Below are positions 60,590-64,000 of a stretch of 64,000 nt of DNA, in pieces. This stretch comes from Caldilinea sp. CFX5 (GTDB lineage: Bacteria > Chloroflexota > Anaerolineae > Caldilineales > Caldilineaceae): positions 62,001 to 126,000 of the forward strand of contig QWII01000025.1 in NCBI GenBank assembly GCA_021405325.1, written 5' to 3'. The notes beneath the pieces were generated by a model that saw nothing but the letters and a program-made list of their open reading frames with translations, made no database searches and was not told the DNA's origin. A program made the position numbers and the translations under genes. The first letter of the stretch is position 1. Every line of letters begins with the position of its first letter.

Positions 60590-62736
60590 GAGTCCGCAGT
60601 CTCCAGTCCGTAGTCCGTAGTCCTCAGTCTCTCGTCGCCATCAGGCCCCAGCGGCAAGGTAAACCAAAAGAGTGAACCGCCGCCCGGTCGATCCTCAATA
60701 CCGACTGCGCCGCCGTGGGCTTCAATCGTAGTCTTGACGACATACAGTCCCAGCCCGATCCCGTATTCCTCGTTATCTTGTATATCCAAGCGCACATAGC
60801 GCCGGAAGAGGTTCAAGCGGTCATGGGGCGGGATGCCGGGGCCACGGTCGGCGACGGCAACGCGCAACCAGTCATCCGCGGCGTTGACCGACAATTCAAT
60901 GGGACCGCCAAGGGGGCTGTATTTGCTGGCATTGACCAATAGATTGACCAACACTTGGGTCAGCCGCCCTTTGTCGGCGGCAATGTTTGCGGGCGCGGCG
61001 CTATCCAACCAGTGGTCATCAGCATTCATTGCAAAGCTTTGGCGGCGGCGGTCAAAGAGCGGTTGCACCAGCCGCAGGGCATCCTCCACCACATGCAGCA
61101 ACGCAATCGCCTGTTTGCGAATCACAAAGCGACCGGCTTCGACGCTGCTGCTCTGCAACAAATTGTCGATCAGGTTCTGCAAACTGAGCAGACTCAAATG
61201 CGCCGGTTTCAACACTTCGCGCACCTCCTCGACCGAATACTCCTCGTTGTGGTCAAGCAGCAACTCCAGCGAGGCATTGAGGGTGCTTAACGGCGTCTTG
61301 AACTCATGGGAAATGTTGGCGAGAAAATAAGAACGCAGGTTGCGCAACGCTTCCTCATGGGTGACATCGCGCAGCACTAAGGCGACTTGAGCGGTCTTCT
61401 CGTTGGGTGGCGCAAGACGCGCACCCGTCACGGACAATGAAATCGCTTTGCCGCTGCGGGTGTAAACATCAATCAAGCGCTTGTCCCCCGGCTGTGGGAT
61501 CTGACTCAGGAAGGATTTTTCTTCTGCACCACTACTAGGAAAAAGCGTTTCAACGGATTGACCGACCGCTTCGTCACTACGCCAGCCGGTCAACGCTTCT
61601 GCGCCGTGACTCAGAAAGGTCACATAGCCTTTGGCGTCAAAAGTCACCACCCCTTCGACAATCGACTGAATGAGATTGTTCAGCCAGTCATGCGCTTGGG
61701 CGCGTTCATCTAGCGCCCGCAACATGCTGGCCTGGCTACGAATCAACGCAGTGGAAAGCGTCGCCACTTCACTGGGATTGGCGACGGCGGGAATGGGCGC
61801 AACAAAATCGCCACGGCTGATCCGCTCGGCCACCTGGGTCAACTCAGCCAGCGGCTGGGTCAAGCGGCGGACATACCAGGTAGATAACGCCACGCCAAGC
61901 AGCGCGACAAGACCAGTGCTGGTCACGAGAATGGCAAAGGCTCGGTTTTCGGTGGCAATTAATTCATCGACCGGCAGGGCGACTTCCAGATGAAAGTGGG
62001 GAAGAGATGGCGACGGCGCTAAGGTCGAATAGGCCGCATAATAGTGCTGACCGGCGTAATCCAGCGGCGCGGTCACAGTGGCAGGGCTGGCCGTCGCCTG
62101 ACCCGCCGCCAACGATCGTGGCAATGGCGCGCCAACCACCGCCGCCGTCATGCTACTGGCGATTCGTTGATTGGCTAACAGAATACTCTGTTCTGCGCCG
62201 GTGCTGGCGGCCAGATAGTCCAAGAACGCTTGATCAAGCCAGATGCCGGCGGTGGCAATGCCCAAAACGCCGCCGCTATCATTTGCCACCGGCTGGCTCA
62301 CCACAATGGCGGGCTGGTCGCCAATGCGCATATACTGCGGTGGCATAACCGCCGGACAACGATCCAGCAACGGGTCGCCGACCACACGCACGCCGGTTGC
62401 ATCGCAGAAGAGCAACAGATCCATGTTGCTGCGCGCCTGGAACGCAGCCATAAACGGTTCCAACTCGTCGATGACCCCGGCTTGGGCCAGACGCCGCAAG
62501 GTTGGCCGTTCAGCAAAAAGGCTCGTCAGGTCACTCAGACGATTTTGTTCGGCCAGCAGCAGCGATTGGGTCGCCTGTTGGGCATTTTCCACATGGGACC
62601 ACGCCTGCCGTTCCAGTTGGTTGCGCGTGATCCAATAGGCCGGCGCGCCGGCGCTGATCGTGCTGGCAAAAATCAAAATGACACAGCCGGTAATCAAATA
62701 GGTAGCAAAACGCTGACGTGGCAAAGGCAAACCCAC
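60586..62736 (-). CDS. Sensor histidine kinase (Cache-like sensor, HAMP, PAS, HisKA, HATPase)
   Basis: 716 residues. Membrane segment 1 is at about 13-35 ([20 protein letters not shown]). A 225-residue extracytoplasmic sensor of the Cache type follows ([40 protein letters not shown]), then segment 2 (about 264-288), HAMP, and PAS (about 350-455). HisKA has its His in [12 protein letters not shown]; HATPase has [20 protein letters not shown], and [11 protein letters not shown]. The last 14 residues ([13 protein letters not shown]) are encoded by a GACTACGGACTACGGACT repeat. Probably autoregulated with the following regulator. Confidence 0.95.
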   Translation of the reverse strand: MGLPLPRQRFATYLITGCVILIFASTISAGAPAYWITRNQLERQAWSHVENAQQATQSLLLAEQNRLSDLTSLFAERPTLRRLAQAGVIDELEPFMAAFQARSNMDLLLFCDATGVRVVGDPLLDRCPAVMPPQYMRIGDQPAIVVSQPVANDSGGVLGIATAGIWLDQAFLDYLAASTGAEQSILLANQRIASSMTAAVVGAPLPRSLAAGQATASPATVTAPLDYAGQHYYAAYSTLAPSPSLPHFHLEVALPVDELIATENRAFAILVTSTGLVALLGVALSTWYVRRLTQPLAELTQVAERISRGDFVAPIPAVANPSEVATLSTALIRSQASMLRALDERAQAHDWLNNLIQSIVEGVVTFDAKGYVTFLSHGAEALTGWRSDEAVGQSVETLFPSSGAEEKSFLSQIPQPGDKRLIDVYTRSGKAISLSVTGARLAPPNEKTAQVALVLRDVTHEEALRNLRSYFLANISHEFKTPLSTLNASLELLLDHNEEYSVEEVREVLKPAHLSLLSLQNLIDNLLQSSSVEAGRFVIRKQAIALLHVVEDALRLVQPLFDRRRQSFAMNADDHWLDSAAPANIAADKGRLTQVLVNLLVNASKYSPLGGPIELSVNAADDWLRVAVADRGPGIPPHDRLNLFRRYVRLDIQDNEEYGIGLGLYVVKTTIEAHGGAVGIEDRPGGGSLFWFTLPLGPDGDERLRTTDYGLETADS
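60594..60635. repeat. GTAGTCC tandem repeat inside the end of the kinase gene
   Basis: GAGTCCGCAGTCTCCAGTCC and GTAGTCCGTAGTCC units. Inverse of the GACTGCGGACT repeats at 18403 and 48419. It codes for the C-terminal tail of the kinase and its stop. Confidence 0.7.
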
Positions 62737-62874
62737 TCCTTGATCAAATCATGACAACACGCTTCCGCTTTTGTAAATCTACTGCGCTCACCCGCTTGTG
62801 TCAATTCAGCCATAGTGGCGAAACGGCGGCTGTCCAACCTGTGTCCACTGGTAGCGGTACCGTTTACTGATGTT

Positions 62875-62913
62875 GTTACCACTTTGTTACCAGCTTATCA
62901 CCGCGCTGTTACA
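62875..62913 (+). promoter_or_regulatory. GTTACC direct-repeat array at 11-bp steps (operator)
   Basis: GTTACC at 62875 and 62886, the degenerate ATCACC at 62897 and GTTACA at 62908, each exactly 11 bp apart. It lies in the divergent gap, 139-177 bp before the kinase start and 57-95 bp before the Rpn-family start. Matches the array before cysA-Usp. Confidence 0.7.
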
Positions 62914-62956
62914 CAACTAGTGAATGGTTGACTCTACCTGTTACAACAGTTTGTGG

Positions 62957-62962
62957 TATACT
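62957..62962 (+). promoter_or_regulatory. Extended -10 box for the Rpn-family gene
   Basis: TGGTATACT (TG-n-TATACT). Transcription would start about at 62969, at or next to the ATG at 62970, so the mRNA may be leaderless. No good -35 at 17 bp. Confidence 0.5.
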
Positions 62963-62969
62963 ATCAACT

Positions 62970-64000
62970 ATGGCAAACGAACCGATCAATCCGCATGACG
63001 CTTTTTTCAAACAATACTTAAGTCACCCACAGGTGGCGACCGATTTTCTGCGCCATCATCTACCGGCGGCAGTTGTGCAACAGGTTGATTTGGCCCACTT
63101 GCACCTGGTAAAAGATTCTTTTATTGATGAACGGCTGCGCGGTCACTTTAGCGATCTGATCTATCGCACCCAGACCAAAGACCAAACACCGTTGGCGCTG
63201 GCTTTGCTCTTTGAACACAAAAGTTACCCCGATGAGTGGGTTGATTTTCAAATGTTGCGGTATCAAGTCCAGTTCTGGCAACAGGAGTTGGATGCAATCA
63301 TCGCCGAGCGCGCCAAAGCCGAAAACCCGCGCGACCTGCCCAAACGTCGCCAGACGCCGATTCTGGTTTTGCTGGTCTATCATGGCAAAGACGAGTGGAA
63401 AATTTCGCTGCGCTTTGCTCGTCACCTAGCCGGGTTGAGCGACCCCGAATCCGACCTGTCTAAAGCGCTGGCCCCCTACATCCCGGACTTCCAGCCCCAC
63501 TTTGTCAATCTCACCGCCATGAGCGATGAAGAGATTCGCGGCGAGATTATGACCCGTCTCTTTATCCTTGTCTTGAAACATATTTTTGAGCAAGGTCTGG
63601 GGGGACGGTTGCCTGAGATTCTAGGGATGGTCGCTGACGTACTGAATCAACCTAGCGGGATGGAGATGGTTGTTGCCTTGTTACGCTATCTGAGCCGGGC
63701 TGGCATCAAAGTGGACAAAGAAGAAGTGACTACGAAGTTGGTAGAATTATTGCCTACAGAGGGAGGCGTGCTTATGCAAACGATGGCTGAGGAATGGATC
63801 GAAGAAGGCAAAACGCTCGGTTTACGTGAAGGAGAAAAGCGAGGGGAGATCAAAGTCCTGCGCAAGATGATTCTTCAAATTCTCCAGCGGCGTTTTCCCG
63901 ACAATGAATTAACTTGGCGGCTCTTTGAACAGCAGTTAGCATGGGTCAACAATGAAGAGGCTCTAGAGAAGTTAGCTGATAGTGCGTGGGATGTGAAAGT
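62970..64000 (+). CDS. Rpn-family recombination-promoting nuclease, 3' end outside window
   Basis: 343 codons to the right edge with no stop. The start MANEPINPHDAFFKQYLSHP is typical of the Rpn/PDDEXK-type (formerly putative transposase YhgA-like) family. Nuclease core residues: DLIY and LALLFEHKSYPDEWVDFQML (E-x-K), then R-Y-Q. A central ILVLLVYHGKDEW follows. The C-terminal part is helical (EEWIEEGKTLGLREGEKRGE), as in Chloroflexota members. Close to a likely leaderless promoter and to the GTTACC array. Partial gene. Confidence 0.88.
   Translation, partial: MANEPINPHDAFFKQYLSHPQVATDFLRHHLPAAVVQQVDLAHLHLVKDSFIDERLRGHFSDLIYRTQTKDQTPLALALLFEHKSYPDEWVDFQMLRYQVQFWQQELDAIIAERAKAENPRDLPKRRQTPILVLLVYHGKDEWKISLRFARHLAGLSDPESDLSKALAPYIPDFQPHFVNLTAMSDEEIRGEIMTRLFILVLKHIFEQGLGGRLPEILGMVADVLNQPSGMEMVVALLRYLSRAGIKVDKEEVTTKLVELLPTEGGVLMQTMAEEWIEEGKTLGLREGEKRGEIKVLRKMILQILQRRFPDNELTWRLFEQQLAWVNNEEALEKLADSAWDVK

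Overview
The window is a contiguous piece of a moderately GC-rich bacterial chromosome. Gene content points to a Chloroflexota bacterium of the Anaerolineae/Caldilineae type. Signs are TPTPT-type linkers in surface proteins, an ABC-2 exporter with split permeases, a TgpA-like transglutaminase, many DinB, Uma2, aldo/keto reductase and MttB-like proteins, and very frequent long palindromes between genes. This assignment is inference; there is no rRNA or marker tree in the window. I saw no rRNA, tRNA, CRISPR array, transposase or phage gene.

Layout. 1-9.6 kb: start of an NFACT/RqcH gene, trmD, an M23 peptidase, rnhA, a HAD hydrolase, a glycerophosphodiesterase, an acetamidase/formamidase-like protein, a Thr-rich membrane protein and a THUMP-like methyltransferase. 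9.7-14.2 kb: an orphan sugar-type binding lipoprotein, a promoter-to-terminator stretch that may be a small RNA, and an ABC-2 exporter (one ATPase, two permeases). 14.2-18.9 kb: a decayed C39-like peptidase, a self-contained unit for a 33-residue peptide, a methyltransferase, two GNAT acetyltransferases, an alpha/beta hydrolase and two DinB genes, the second truncated. 19.1-24.1 kb: a probable extracytoplasmic redox cluster (two small membrane proteins, ApbE, a ferric-reductase-like membrane protein, a two-component system); a His/Glu-rich motif recurs in the first membrane protein and in the sensor. 24.1-34.2 kb: ArfB, a metallophosphoesterase, RlmI-like methyltransferase, DinB, a Zn alcohol dehydrogenase, aldo/keto reductase, Uma2, PhyH, a beta-lactamase-fold hydrolase and gene remnants. 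34.3-41.6 kb: a large exported protein with a TgpA-like transglutaminase, an MBL-fold protein, a PH-domain protein and an inositol-monophosphatase-family enzyme. 41.7-48.3 kb: an MttB-family methyltransferase, a protein kinase, a hydrolase and a dimethylglycine/sarcosine dehydrogenase-like flavoprotein. 48.5-53.6 kb: an APH-type kinase, aldo/keto reductase, VapBC-type pair, DapA-family aldolase, a degraded Gfo/Idh/MocA gene and a sugar isomerase-like TIM barrel. 54.0-59.0 kb: a sulfate ABC importer whose ATPase is fused to two universal-stress (Usp) domains. 59.2-64 kb: a DUF4258/YgiT pair, a two-component system and the start of an Rpn-family nuclease gene.

Two patterns connect the window. 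First, most gaps hold long, often perfect palindromes with 19-35 bp arms, many built from 7-8 bp tandem units. Several belong to families with more than one copy, one is nested inside another, and some have been taken into coding sequence at gene ends or inside genes. Second, the hexamer GTTACC repeats at exact 11-bp steps both upstream of the cysA-Usp operon and in the gap upstream of the sensor kinase/response regulator operon. This resembles the binding sites of OmpR/PhoP-type regulators and suggests that this two-component system controls itself and sulfate uptake.
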